A DNA stretch of 64,000 nt from assembly GCA_016785225.1 (NCBI GenBank), contig JAFBJZ010000656.1, positions 62,001 to 126,000 on the forward strand. The letters run 5' to 3'. A program made the position numbers and the translations under genes. Source of the stretch: Psettodes erumei. Lineage: Eukaryota > Chordata > Actinopteri > Pleuronectiformes > Psettodidae. The notes under the pieces are model-generated. The model saw only the letters and a list, made by a program, of their open reading frames with translations, made no database searches and was not told the origin of the DNA. Below, piece by piece: positions 1-11,720 of this stretch; the stretch's first letter is position 1, and every line of letters begins with the position of its first letter.

Positions 1-89
1 AGACAGAAAAAAAAACAACACAAGGTGGAGGAGGAGGCGGAGGAGGAGGAGGAGACGAGGGGGGGCACTTGTTGCTTCTCAGCTCCGAC

Positions 90-245
90 CCTGCAGCTAT
101 TGTTCCGCTAATTGATTGCCGCTGATTCGCTTTCAATATTTAAAGCGTTAGATGCCGCCGTCCTGATCAAAGGAGAGCGCCCTCAATTAATCGGCTGGCG
201 TGCTCGGCGGATGAACGCATTCATTCGACCGTCGTCAGTAAACAA
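90..245. promoter_or_regulatory. candidate conserved non-coding element at left edge
   Basis: Complex, non-repetitive sequence dense in developmental transcription-factor motifs. It has a SOX-type ATTGTT (99-104), a homeodomain core in GCTAATTGATTG (107-118), a TCF/LEF site GATCAAAGG (165-173) and a second homeodomain core CAATTAAT (184-191), with several CpGs kept. No splice-bounded coding frame fits. It follows a GGAGGA-rich purine stretch at 25-66. An enhancer role is inferred from motif density only. Confidence 0.35.
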
Positions 246-655
246 TATAAAGAAAGGGGACGGGGAATGGCAGGAGCAGGGAGGAGAGGGAGGAGCTGGT
301 GAAGCAGCAGGTGACTCAAGGAAGTTGGAGGGAAAGGCCGCTCCAGCAATCAAGAGGGCTTAGCTGTGTTCTCTTCCCTTAATGAACTCCTTCTCCCGGG
401 GGGGGGCACACACATTTTTTTAACATCAGTATTGTTCCATTGGATTTCAACATGGAAATTGTGCAAGTCCCATAGGTGCAGTTTTTTCCCAGGATGTGTA
501 GCGAGATGTGGAGCCGGAGCCAGGTTGTGTGTGTGTGCCGGAGCCGAGTCCCCAGGCGGGAACATGAAGGATTTTAATTTAGCGTTTAATCAGGTACAAA
601 AATAAGGAGGGGAAAAGGCTGCAGTGTGTGCTGCACCTGCTTGGCTGCTGTTCCG

Positions 656-656
<1 letters not shown>

Positions 657-702
<46 letters not shown>
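657..702. repeat. (TG)n microsatellite
   Basis: A perfect run of about 23 TG units. Short cysteine/valine-rich frames read across it are artefacts. Confidence 0.97.
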
Positions 703-703
<1 letters not shown>

Positions 704-984
704 TGTGTTCACATTTGGTTTGAATTGCACACACATGCAATTAAATCGAAATCATTAATAAATCCTAGCTATCATGGCGGTGCAGCGTTCACACAATTCA
801 CACAATTTGGAAAGTGTTTCAGTTTCAAGACTGGGGGTGGGATATTTCCCCTTGCAGAGGTTGACTGACTGACCGTCATCATGGAGCCATTTTTCACCTC
901 TTTTCGCTTTGCTCATTTAGGAATAGTTTACAACAATCATCATTCAGGGTGAAGATGCAATATTAAGAAGCTCGCTTGCTTGCT

Positions 985-1344
985 GGGCGGCACACTGGTG
1001 CAGTGGTGCAAGAAGGTTCTAGGTCGGAACCCCGTTTGGGGCGGGTCCTTTCTGTGTGGAGTTTGCATGTTCTCCCTGTGTCTCTGTGGGTTTCCTCTTC
1101 ATACTCCGCCTCCCTCCCACCACCAGAAACATCAGGTTAGACTGATGACTGATTGGTGGCTCTAAATCACCCGTCACTGTGACTGTGAGCATTAATAGTT
1201 GTTTGTCTCTGTGTGTCGGCCCTGTGATAGACTGGTCACCTGTCCAGGGTGGACCCCTCCCTCGCCCACTGTCAGCTCTGATTGGCTCCAGCCCCCCCAT
1301 CGACCCTGAATGGAGAAGCGGCAATGGAAATGGATGGGTGGATG
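985..1344 (+). mobile_element. tRNA-derived teleost SINE, copy 1
   Basis: Dispersed fish SINE. A pol III A-box match TGGTGCAGTGG lies at 996-1006 and a degraded B-box at 1022-1033. The body follows, with the phrase GTTTGCATGTTCTCCCTGTG near 1061-1080 and the conserved TGTCCAGGGTGGACC stretch near 1240. The 3' end is AAGCGGCAATGG followed by GGATGGGTGGATG. About 20 bases present in the second copy of this window (57411-57701) are missing between A and B boxes here, so this copy is internally deleted. It is inert as a gene. Confidence 0.85.
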
Positions 1345-4300
1345 CGTGTTCATTACTACCCCCCCAGACCTCCATCACAGAGGTCATACAGAGACATCTC
1401 TATTGTTACGTACTGTTTGCATGTATATGGAGAAGCAGTGGAGGGAGTGAACTGTTTGCCTTTTCTCCCTCTTTGCGGTGCGTTGAGACGACTCAACAAT
1501 TACTGTAAAGGCAGAGGAATAAGAGGAGGTTAATGGGTTTGATTCCACGACGTCTCCGAGGGTTTGCTTTGGAACCGGCTCTCTGAAACGCTTGGCAGAA
1601 GCCGTCTGCAGCTCCGACCCATTAGCTCAGGAACACTTTAAATCACACAGTACAATCAATATTAAGGATTGTGTTAGTTGTTACACTGATGATGACATGC
1701 TGGCAAACAAGGCTTTCACAGTGGGATGCACAGAGTCCTGGCGCGGTGCATGAGAAACAGGATCTCACGTACAATCAGAAATACTCCATGGACTGTTACA
1801 CAACTTGCCCTGTTAATACTCGTCAACAAGTGAATCTGGATGAAGAATAAATGACTAAATATAGCTGTTACCCCAGCCAGAAGTGGACCGCCAAAAGGAG
1901 ATGATTAATATCTTGGAGTTGTCAGGAGTTTTGACATACTGCAAAAATCTATGGCCTGCATAATCCAGTTTATGAAATCTCATTATGTTTTAACTTCATC
2001 AACATTACGTTACGCCTTTGACTTTGTTTCCCTTTGGGGGCTGTGGTAAAAGTACTTTGAAAGTACACTGCTTGGTATATAATAAGTATAATATGTAATA
2101 TTATATAATGTAATATTATTAATATATATATATAGTATATGTTCACAAAAAAGTCTTACCATGGCATCCGCATCTGATGCTATCATGTATCTGATTCATG
2201 TATGGTGCTGCTGTTCCAAGTCTTTTTTACCAAAGACAAAGAAATCACACTTATGAAATGACCTATGATATTATCTGGACATAAAGATGCTCAGGAATCC
2301 ACTCGGTTACAAGGAGTATGATTTATCTGTGAAATGTTGTGAGGCTGACTGAGTCCAGTTCTCAGGACGGCTTCCAGAAACTCGCAGAACGTGTGTGAAT
2401 GTCTCCAACACATTGAAGACATTCACACTGCGGACCTGTGTAATTTTTACCGAACAGCGGCCTCTGTGGTTACAAGTGACATGAAAGGGAATAATAAAAA
2501 AACTGTTAGCAAAGTAGCGCTAACAGTAGCGCAAGTTTCCCCAGATAAAAATTCCCACAAAAGCAGCAGGAGATGATGCAAATGACTGTGCATTTCCACC
2601 CTCTCTGAGTTCAGTGGATTGGATAAGCAGCTAGTGGCTTGAACTCCGGTTTCCATTTAACGACTGCAGAAGAAGATGAAGAAGACGACGTCACTGAGGA
2701 GTCAACCTTCAAACAATGGAGAGCGGTGCAGAAACGCTTTCATGCTGGCCTCATGCATCCACCTGAGGGCTTATACAGATCTGATTCTGATCATCTGATG
2801 TTCGTCTCCTGCTGTGGAGACTTTAGGCATGTTTCAGCCACATGCCTGGGGCGGAGTGGAGGTGTTAATTTTTCCTCATCAGAGCTGTGGCTCTGTGCGG
2901 CAGCTGTCTCCTGAGAGAACGCCATCGCGGTCTGTTGCTCTTTATCGCCGACTGATCTGAAACGGTAACAGCGTAAACCCACGGCACGCACTGCCTCCCG
3001 ACAGGCCCCCGGGCACAAGTTCTTTAGATTATGCGCGCGCGGTGTGGTCCAAAAAAGTCTGCGACCACTTAGCGCCCTCGCTGTTTTCAGACACAAACAT
3101 ACACCTCGGCTCCAGACACGCGGCTTCTTAAGCGTCTGATGAGGCAGCACAAAGCCGTCACATTTGTCATCTCTGTGTAACCGTGTCAAGAGCTGCAGTT
3201 TAATCCATGTTTGATCCGTTAGTCACTCTGTTTTGTAATTGAGATCCTTTAATTTCTTCCCAGAAAGTGTGGAGCATCTCATCAGACAGGAAACGAAAAA
3301 AAACAAATGTTTTCTGAGATTGAACTACGAGGGCAGAAGGAAGAGCGAGAGAAATGACAGAGGGAGACTCGGTCGCACAAACCTGCACGATGATTCAGTC
3401 CACACCACCACTATCATCACAGATATCTCTCCCATCTCTGCTTGCATCCCCTCCACAGATACACAAACACACACACACACACTCCCCTTCAGTGGAAAGT
3501 CCCTCATCACGACTCCCGTTATGATAATAATTTTTATGTCCAGCATTGCCATAGCAATGTTAACAAACATCTATCGGCAGACGGCAGAACAGCCAAACTC
3601 TGAGAAAGATAAAACATCCAAAGGTTTGGCCGTGATGCTATCACATGGCTGCGCTGCTAAAATGAATCTACAGGCGAGGGGTTGATGAAGGCGGTGTAGA
3701 AGCTCCTCTGTAGGTCCCACATTAAACCAGCATTACAGCCACATCTGGTCCGCTGTTAGCTCTCCCCCAGGGAGCATCTGGCTCGATTGAAGCGGCCGTG
3801 TGGGAACCCGGGGAGCAGCGCAACGCCCCGATCGATGTATATCCCAGTAATATCTCCCTGTATACATACCACACCTTTTCCCATGTCTGCAAGGAAACCG
3901 AGCGGTCGCTCTGCGCTGCGTGCGTCTGTTTCCAGGCCATGGGTCAAGCTATTTAGCACAGATCATTGACATTTTCCGTGAGATTAAGAGCGTAATCGCG
4001 ATCACGAGGGAAACCTGTTACAGTGCGTCTAGACTGGAAGGCCACAGGTTGCTCATTGTTACAGCTAGTGTCGAGGTGGCTGGTTTGAAAGACTCACAAT
4101 CGCAGCTGTATCGCTGATCAGGGGGGAGTAGCACCATCACTGTTCACACTCGGGGACACAGCTGCATGTTCCCATCATGGGTGTAGTAAGAGAACAGCAG
4201 GTTTGGGGATGGGGCCTCATTTTCCCAGTTAAAATGTGTTTTGGGACCTGGTCCTCACTGGATTCATGTGCTCATGTGTATATGAGTCCATGGTCTCAGT

Positions 4301-5267
4301 CTCTAGTCGTCACCAATACAACATGATGTTCACTTTGTGAATTATGCTCTGATTTAAAGGAAGAAAGACGATAAAAAGGGAGGGATGTGGGGCGTGGCTT
4401 CGCTCCAGCTCCACCTTGTCCTCCAAATATGGTATCGTCCACCTTCAAAAACCTTGGCTGCGGCCCAATTGCGAACAAACGGGTGACGTTACAGACACTG
4501 CATCCTTTTTTTTTTACAGCCTATGGTTCAGGCAACTTTACCTCCTCGACCGAAGTTAAGGAGAGATTGAGGCCATGGTTGTTGGAGGGGGACAGGACGG
4601 GAACAGCCTGGAGTCCCTCCATCACCTCCTCCTCACAGGTCCTGGGTTCTTTAACAATTCATAATGTATAAGTCTTTCCACTGAAAATAAAATAACACAA
4701 CCTTTGTGCTTTAGCAGCGTAAAAGGTGCTGGATGGAGGCTGCCAACAATGTCAGACGTGCTCTCGTCAGCATCTTTGAAAAAAGTGCAACTTAAACCAC
4801 TTTCTCAGGGTTGTGCACATGGATTTATGACCACTGATTCTATGTATACTCTCTTTACAACCATATGCCTTGAATGCTTGATGTGTGCTCACCGCCGTAG
4901 ACAAAAAAAACCCTGAAGAAGTCAATTTATTTTAAATGACAAGCAAAACTTTGGCTGACTGCTGTTAACCACGGTCACCTTGTTTCTTCATTCGGTGGTT
5001 TTCGAAGCTTGGCTGCAGCTGAACTTTGGAGGGACGTCTCCCGCCCGCGGCCAAGCTCAGAATGGCTATACGTGCATCCCCCCCAACCACCCACCCACCC
5101 CCCCGCCGCTATTGCAACATTGGCGCTCCAAAGGGCAGCGAGCGCAGTGACAACGATGATACGTCAACTTTTTAAGCAGCGCCGGCGACACATTGCGAGG
5201 GTGAGAATAAACAGACGAAGAGCTCTGTACACACTCATACATGAATGCAATCAGGAACGCACACATG
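1345..5267. other. no gene seen
   Basis: Unassigned DNA. 1650-2160 is AT-rich with a short (TA)n near 2120-2136. 2900-3190 is relatively CpG-rich and non-repetitive, with a 130-codon minus-strand open frame that has no recognisable domain. 3462-3483 is a short (AC)n. 5040-5105 is C-rich. I see no splice-bounded coding run. Confidence 0.6.
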
Positions 5268-5296
5268 CACACACACACACACACACACACACACAC
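5268..5296. repeat. (CA)n microsatellite
   Basis: A perfect CA run in a CACA-rich context. Confidence 0.95.
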
Positions 5297-5489
5297 CGGC
5301 AGGCCGCTGCATTCCACCAGCATGAAAGTGCTTTCATGTTTACAGCAGAACAAACAGAGGAGGGCTTCACCTCCTGTGTTTATCTGGAATCTGCTTGTTT
5401 CCATGACCACCTTTGCTCCGAGCAGTGAGAAACAAAACATTTGCTCTGAAGGATTAGAGTTTGACAAGCAGAGAGCGTAGAAGAGCAAC

Positions 5490-5720
5490 CGAGACATGTT
5501 GGTTGTAATTTGTACTGGTCATTTGCATGCAGACATTACAGATTGCTGCCGATGAACACGGATCGCATTACAGAGTGGGACCGCATGTTTAGTTTAGTCA
5601 AACACTGGTAACTATGGCCAGTAAACATGTCCCATTCAGGGATGAGTCTGATTTATCAGAGCGGTGTCATTTTAAGATGCACATCAGTGCTTTTACATTA
5701 ACAATGGAAGAACTACATCT
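5490..5720. promoter_or_regulatory. candidate regulatory island
   Basis: Non-repetitive block with an octamer-like ATTTGCATGC (5521-5530), several ATTACA/CATTAC motifs and a SOX-type AACAATGG near 5701-5708. The role is inferred only from motif content and lack of repeat signatures. Confidence 0.25.
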
Positions 5721-5908
5721 GGTGATGTGGAGGGAGTCTGTCCTCGTGAAATTAGAGAATTACACAGTTCCCCTGAACCCTTCTGGAGTGTTTTAGCATC
5801 TTGCAGGTCATTGTTTTGGTTTTGGTTTCCGACTGTTGGACCCCAGATGAATGTTAATGTTCCACTGTGTCTGCTGGATGCAGAAAACGGCGCATTTGCT
5901 TACACATA

Positions 5909-5916
5909 TGACGTCA
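5909..5916. promoter_or_regulatory. perfect CRE palindrome
   Basis: TGACGTCA, the consensus CREB/ATF site, next to CACCGCGG. It is one of three perfect copies I found in the window; the other two sit in a duplicated block at 51.4-51.8 kb. Function is untested. Confidence 0.4.
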
Positions 5917-8599
5917 GCACCGCGGTAACAGTTCTGCCCCAAAAGCGGCAAAAAAAAATGACGGCAGGTTTAATGGTTTTTGGTCTCTCGGCGATGATAA
6001 TGTGTTGGCCGAATGAACTGCAGAGGTCTCTGAAAAGAAGTCAGGCGGGGGAAGGAGCATGAGCAGCTGATCAGACAGATTAGTTTAGGGAGAACTTACT
6101 TGGGGTAGCAGTGCACCAGGCAGGGTTTCTGGGAAACCAGCGAGTGCTTTGTTTACAACCTGTCTGATCGTCTGACCGCTCGTTCTTCTTGCCTTCTCAG
6201 AATTGGCTGCCACAGCGTTTCCACGCTCCCATGGCTCGGCAATTACTTTTGCTGACTACAACCTTATCATTACAGATACAAATGATGTTCAGTTCAGTTC
6301 AGTACAAAAAAAAAATCAGCCCAAAGTTATAATTAGCCCAAATTTTCCCTTAATAGCTGTGGCCAAGAACTTCATCTTGTGAGTATGACACAGCAGGGCT
6401 GTGGCTGGGGGCGGGCGAAGTTCTCTCTCCCCCTCATCAGTGTGCCCTTGAGCAAGGCAGGGTGCGCTGCTCTGTGGCCAGTGGTCTCCTGGCAGCTCCC
6501 AGGCCTGCGACTTATTGAATGCGAAACAGACTGTTGCTCCTGGAAAAGAGAAAGTGTTCTCAGTTGCCTCCCCTTGATGACTGTAAGCTACAGTATGTGT
6601 ATATTCATGGCTTTGTAAGACGGGCCCACATTCCTGTAAACCTCAGTGTCTTGTTGTATTGTCATAAACCAAATCTAGGTAATGTAATAAGTCCAAACTG
6701 GCAGCAGGGTCTGGGAAAGTACAGTCCTGGGCTCTGTATCGGTTTGTAGTCGGTGGATGTGGTTGGTGGACGGGGAGGGCTGGCAGAGTTTGTACGTCTT
6801 TCTCCCCTGTGCGAAAGTGTGTGCGCGCACAGCGGCTTGTGTGTTGGGGTAGAGGGTCTCGCCAGCTCTCGCCTCGCTCCATTTGCCATCGAACCCCAGC
6901 TGAAATAAAGAACACATGGGAGCTGTTTTGAAGCTCCCTCAACGCTGGGTAAAAAAAATCAAAATTTCCCCCCGTGACTTCTTACTGTCTACGCTCAGCC
7001 CTCCGCCCATCCCTCATCCTAAAACCCTTTTGTGCTTGGAACCGTTCGCCCGGAACAGGCAACACCAATCGACCTCAAAATTTCCATTCGGAAAAGAAAA
7101 AGAATAACCAAAATAAACAGATGATGAGGAAAGAGAAGAAGAAAGAAGTGAAACGACGTTTGCGTGCGCGGCAGTGACGGGAGGGCAAACGCCGTGCCAA
7201 CTGTGTTATGGTTGGCAAACCTTGAAGTGCCTGATCTACAGTTGAAGGAGGGGAGGTGGGGAAAAAAAACAGAAGTGGAGCGACGGGCGGTTACCAGCCG
7301 CTGTACATTTGAACCATGGGAGAAATCTCATGTGGTTGTAATTTTCATATTAAAGTAATGGGGGTCTATCAGTGTCTGAGATGTACGGATGGAGGCGTGG
7401 GGTGGGGGTTCCTGAGCACCAGCTGCTGCGTGTGTGTGGGGCAGCGTATGTACAGTTACAGTGTCATTGAAGTTAGCATGTGTGTGGGGAGATATAGCGT
7501 AATCCACCTTGTAATAGCGGCTAATAGTGGCACTTCAGAAATGCCACAGTAAGTGGCATGTTGGACGGAGTGTGAAGAGGAAAATAAGTCCTCGAGCATA
7601 ATTCTCCATCATAGGAAAGTCAGTGTGGACGTTTCAGCACATACCGGTCGATAGTGTGTTGTTTTTCATTTAAAATCAGTCGCGGTCCCGTCAGCGTCCA
7701 GCAGTTCTTCAATTAATGCCATATTTAAACAAATGTGATCTGTGCAAAGCCCATAAACACAAGTTATCCTGAGTCTTATTGTAAAATGTTAAACTAAGAT
7801 GGAAGCTGTTACATCTGCATGTGGTGACTACACACCATCAGCTTTATATTCAAATGCAAAGGTTACTATATTATTATCTGTGTTGTATTTGCTGTGGGCT
7901 TATCATCCTCAGGTTTCAGTATAATAAATTGGTCCATTTAAGAAGTCCAAGATGCCTCACCAGACTCTGGTGTTGGAGCCAAAGTCCAGTCTCAGCAGTT
8001 TTTTGGTTTTCACCAAGAGAATGAGATGAAAGTCATGAGTCTGGACTCACGTCACTTGAGTCGTCATCTCTGGTGCAGAACAGTGTGACGACCTCTGCGA
8101 GGAAACCACTGAATCCAGGTGAACTGAATATTTCGTCCCAACAGAACAACAACAGATGGAGGATATTGATCGATCAGCCAATGCCCAGTAACCTGACTAA
8201 GTATGATAACATGTAGCGAAGCAGCTGAGCTCTGACACCTTCACTCCTGGCAGTCATAAACCACGCTCAGTCCATGAATGACCACGTAAGTATGACAAAA
8301 TAATCTCATATGAACAGCAGCACAAAGACAGTCAGCACTGTCACAATATACCAACTGACTGCTCCACATACAGCACAGGCCTCATTCCGTTCTCTTCTGT
8401 GGTCGTTAGCGATCACATCAGCGCCCGCGGGGGGGGGTTTAGCCCTTCGTGAGTCAGCTGTGTTTTTCCAGAATGCCTTTCGGATTCGGATCATTGTCCG
8501 GCTGGATGTTCGCTGCCATGACGGAGGCGTTGAGGACGAGCCCTGTCCCTCAGTGACCCCTTCAGGCCCTCACCACTGGAGCTTAAATCCAGCCTTATT
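5917..8599. other. no gene seen; weak repeat relic
   Basis: Around 6440-6510 a phrase TGCCCTTGAGCAAGGCAGGG resembles the start of a common teleost dispersed repeat, followed by a degraded body. 7640-7760 holds a motif-rich stretch with TTCAATTAATGCC and ATTTAAACAAATG that could be regulatory. 7970-8070 carries GACTC/ACTTGAG words. No coding run is supported. Confidence 0.45.
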
Positions 8600-11399
8600 T
8601 GTACTGCAGTGTTTGTGTGTCTCTCTGTTTGATGGGTGGTCTAAGGCTGGATAATGCTCTGTATGTGTCTCTGCTTAAGCAGAGTAAGACAACACTCTCC
8701 AGTGTCTCCACAGTAAATCATGGCAGATTCATCCTGAGGGACGAAGCGTGGCGACCTCTAAACTTTATCTGTCGGCCCACAGCCCAATGGATGTCATTTG
8801 CCCTTTTAGTAAACAGTATCGCCACATCCAGGGTCATGATGAAGAGTTTCAGATGAGAGGTTTCTGTCAGGGGAGCTCTTAAAGGACAGTTCTAGCATGA
8901 CTTTGTTCATTTTCTGTGTGGTGTGACCGCATGACTGAAGTCATAACCCTCGCTCTCATTCCGAAGACCGAAGGAGTTGGTTATTTCTCGTCACTGATGA
9001 GACAACATCAGCCACATTTTGCAAAGGGTTTAAATGAGACATCCAGTCGTATTTTGATTTGCATTGCCACCGCCGCACTCGGGAGCACAGGCACGTTAAA
9101 CCTCCACTCGCTTGAAATTTCAAATATCCGATGAGTATCTGTGGGCAATTTTATGTGCCTGGAAACAGTGACAACATGAAAAAAAGAGAAAAAGAGCTTT
9201 GTTGATGAAGCAAGTTTAATTTTACACTGCAGGCAATGCTGTCTTATCTTTAAACAAAGAGAGCTGTGTGTGTGTACACTGCATGACTGCTGGGGCACTG
9301 GTATTTGCTTTTGACCCGTGCCAATAAAAGTTGAGGTTTGATACAGCTATCAGCTCCTTGAACATATCAGCAACACCAACGGAAATGCGCCGATACATGA
9401 GGGAAAAGAGCAAGAGAGAAGGAGCGGGCAAGAGAAGAAAACACAGGGGAAAAAAAGGGGGGGGGAAGGTTATGTTTCCGTACTATACATCAGAATCCCT
9501 CTCATTCCTCCAAACCCAGATATTTGCAGGGTTTTCACACGTCCTTCATAACTCCGTGTGGTTTTGGTTGCCCGTGCCCAGATGGAGTTTCTCCCCCCGC
9601 TGGACATCCATGTGAGGAGGGTCCCAGGCCTCAGTCAGACAGCAGGATTAGTGGTAGCACTGCTTTGCCAGGGAGATGGACGGAGGATGGATGGGATGAA
9701 AAGCTTGTAACTTAAAGAAAAAAGAAGACAAAAACCTTCCTTGAACTTTGGGGAAAAAACAGATGTCACTTCAGACTAATGAAAATGCATTTTTAATTCG
9801 CTCTTGTGGGGTTTGAACCGCTTTCGGGGGACCTGTGGGTCGCGCAGCTCACTGCACCTTTAAGGGCCATGTCAAACTTCATTTCTTGAGAAAACATGAA
9901 AATCCCAGCAGTTGTCGTTACAAGGTTTACACAACAGACGGAGAAAGAGGAAGAAGAAGAAGGAGGGATGGATGGTCGGGTGGAATGAGGGAGAGGAGGG
10001 TTGTGCTTGTCTGCTGGATGGGTGCCAAGGGAAGACTTGGCAGAAACTGGAGGATATCTGTGGCTAGAGGACGGACCATGGGTCTGTGTGGTTTCTTAAA
10101 CAGAGATAGAAAGAGATGAATGCTGCTGACCTACATCCAGATTTCCAAACTGTGGTCTGAAGAGCAGAGCGGCGTTTTGTCTGCGACATCCTTCATGTCC
10201 TTCATGTCGCTGCTGCACAACAATTGACACTGATCTTGTTTGGTTTGGCTGGTCGGGGGCACATCTGCGTGACTGGGTGTCACTTGATCACTTGATTCAC
10301 TGCACATCATTATCTGAGAGGAGTTGTGTATGTGGGACTTGTGGTGAGTGACTGTTGTCATAACTTACAAGATTCAAGTATTACTGAGCTCGACTGTGGT
10401 TGACTGTTCATCCCATATTTAAACCATACATTCTGCCGTATACTCACTCAACAGTCCATTTCTACTGACTGCATCTTCTGCGTCCCACCAGGGTGTATGT
10501 TGAAATCAACATTATGCGTCCACAAGACACTGTTTAGTAAATGGACGGCGGAGACATTACATCAGCGACTAAGGTCAATGGCAACATGGAGACTCCAGAC
10601 AAATGACTTCAACAAGTTTTGCAGACAAAGTAAACTAGGTTGTTGTCTCTGGCTCTGTTTCTGATATTATCTCAACATCACACATTTCCAATGTCCCCGT
10701 GTTTAGTTAGGACATTTGCTTTGGACATTGAGCAGAACAGGCAGCATCTAACAAACACTTTTTCAAATCAGCCTTGTTTATGAGTGTCTCAGCTTGATGG
10801 AAGTGCAACATATCTGCTGGAATGCCCCTTTAAATCTTTGAGGGAAACACAATGCAATCCTATCAGTTGGCAAAAATGCCAACAATTCTGCAAATCCCAA
10901 GGTGATGTTTACTGACATTGTCTTTTTTCCCTTTGTTCATTCAATGTCAATATTTTGTAACATCTTGCTTTCACTATTATCTATGTTTAACTATGGGTAT
11001 GGGAGACGTAAGGGAAAGACCATGTTTATGGTAAATAAACTACGGTTAGGAATGCTTTAAGGAAAACCCTCGGTTGTGGTTAAGGTTAATAAAAGGTCAA
11101 AGGTTAACTGCAGGGCTTGGATGGCATGCTAGTTCCACAGACAACCCTGACCACACTTTATATCTTGTGATAACAAGAGTATGCTATGGCACTGGACATA
11201 AATTGTGACCAGTGGAGTCACAGTCTCCTGTGCACTGGTAAAAATCATGGATATTGCAAAACTGAGGCCTCAAGCAAATAATTAGCGTTAGTTTGAATGA
11301 TATGGGATGTCCAGGAGGTCTGACGTTTTCAGAGCTTTACTGAACTTCACAAAGGTCAAGTTATTTTCCATGAACACAGAGTAGAAAAATTGCTGTTTC
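8600..11399. other. no gene seen; regulatory-like patch and repeat relic
   Basis: 9000-9145 is non-repetitive with GATTTGCATTGCC and TTGAAATTTCAAATA and could be a conserved element. 9440-9470 is a purine run containing a G-tract. 10975-11110 has GGTTAAGG-type words typical of decayed teleost repeats (compare 20.4 and 55.2 kb). The rest looks like unique decayed DNA. Confidence 0.45.
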
Positions 11400-11720
11400 C
11401 TTGCCCAGACATTCGGTGGAGCCTCGTCCCTCGGAGCTTACGTGCACACAGTGTTTGACGCTGAGCTGATTCTCCCCTCCCTGTCCTTTGTCTGCAAACG
11501 TCTCCTCCGTGAAACCCGACCACGGGGACAATCATCATTCCTCGGCTATTAGCACCAAATCTTTGGCCGGCTCTGAATGCGAGGAGATGCTGTGCTGTCA
11601 GCTGGAAGGCTCTGATTTCTCCCCAGATGAGTGGAGAAAGGGGTTCGGTGACGCCTGTCAACGACCCCCAGCGGCCCCTGGTTTCCTGTCCAGGGACCGC
11701 TCAATGGCCTTCCATTACGT
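11400..11720. promoter_or_regulatory. candidate conserved block with an open frame
   Basis: Balanced-composition, CpG-retaining, repeat-free DNA with CAATCATCATTCC (11529-11541) and TATTAGCACCAAATC (11548-11562). The plus strand is open for about 113 codons (11470-11811) without a nearby ATG, without a convincing acceptor at its left end and without a recognised domain. Chance alone gives many frames of this length in 64 kb, so a regulatory reading is preferred. Confidence 0.25.

Noticed and set aside
2791..3189. 132-codon minus-strand frame in CpG-rich DNA
   Set aside because: No domain, start or splice support; high GC reduces stop density and explains the length.
8472..8620. Exon-like segment after a TTTTTCCAG acceptor, reading NAFRIRIIVRLDVRCHDGG
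   Set aside because: No donor of reasonable strength follows in frame, a second frame is equally open, and no domain or partner exon is seen.
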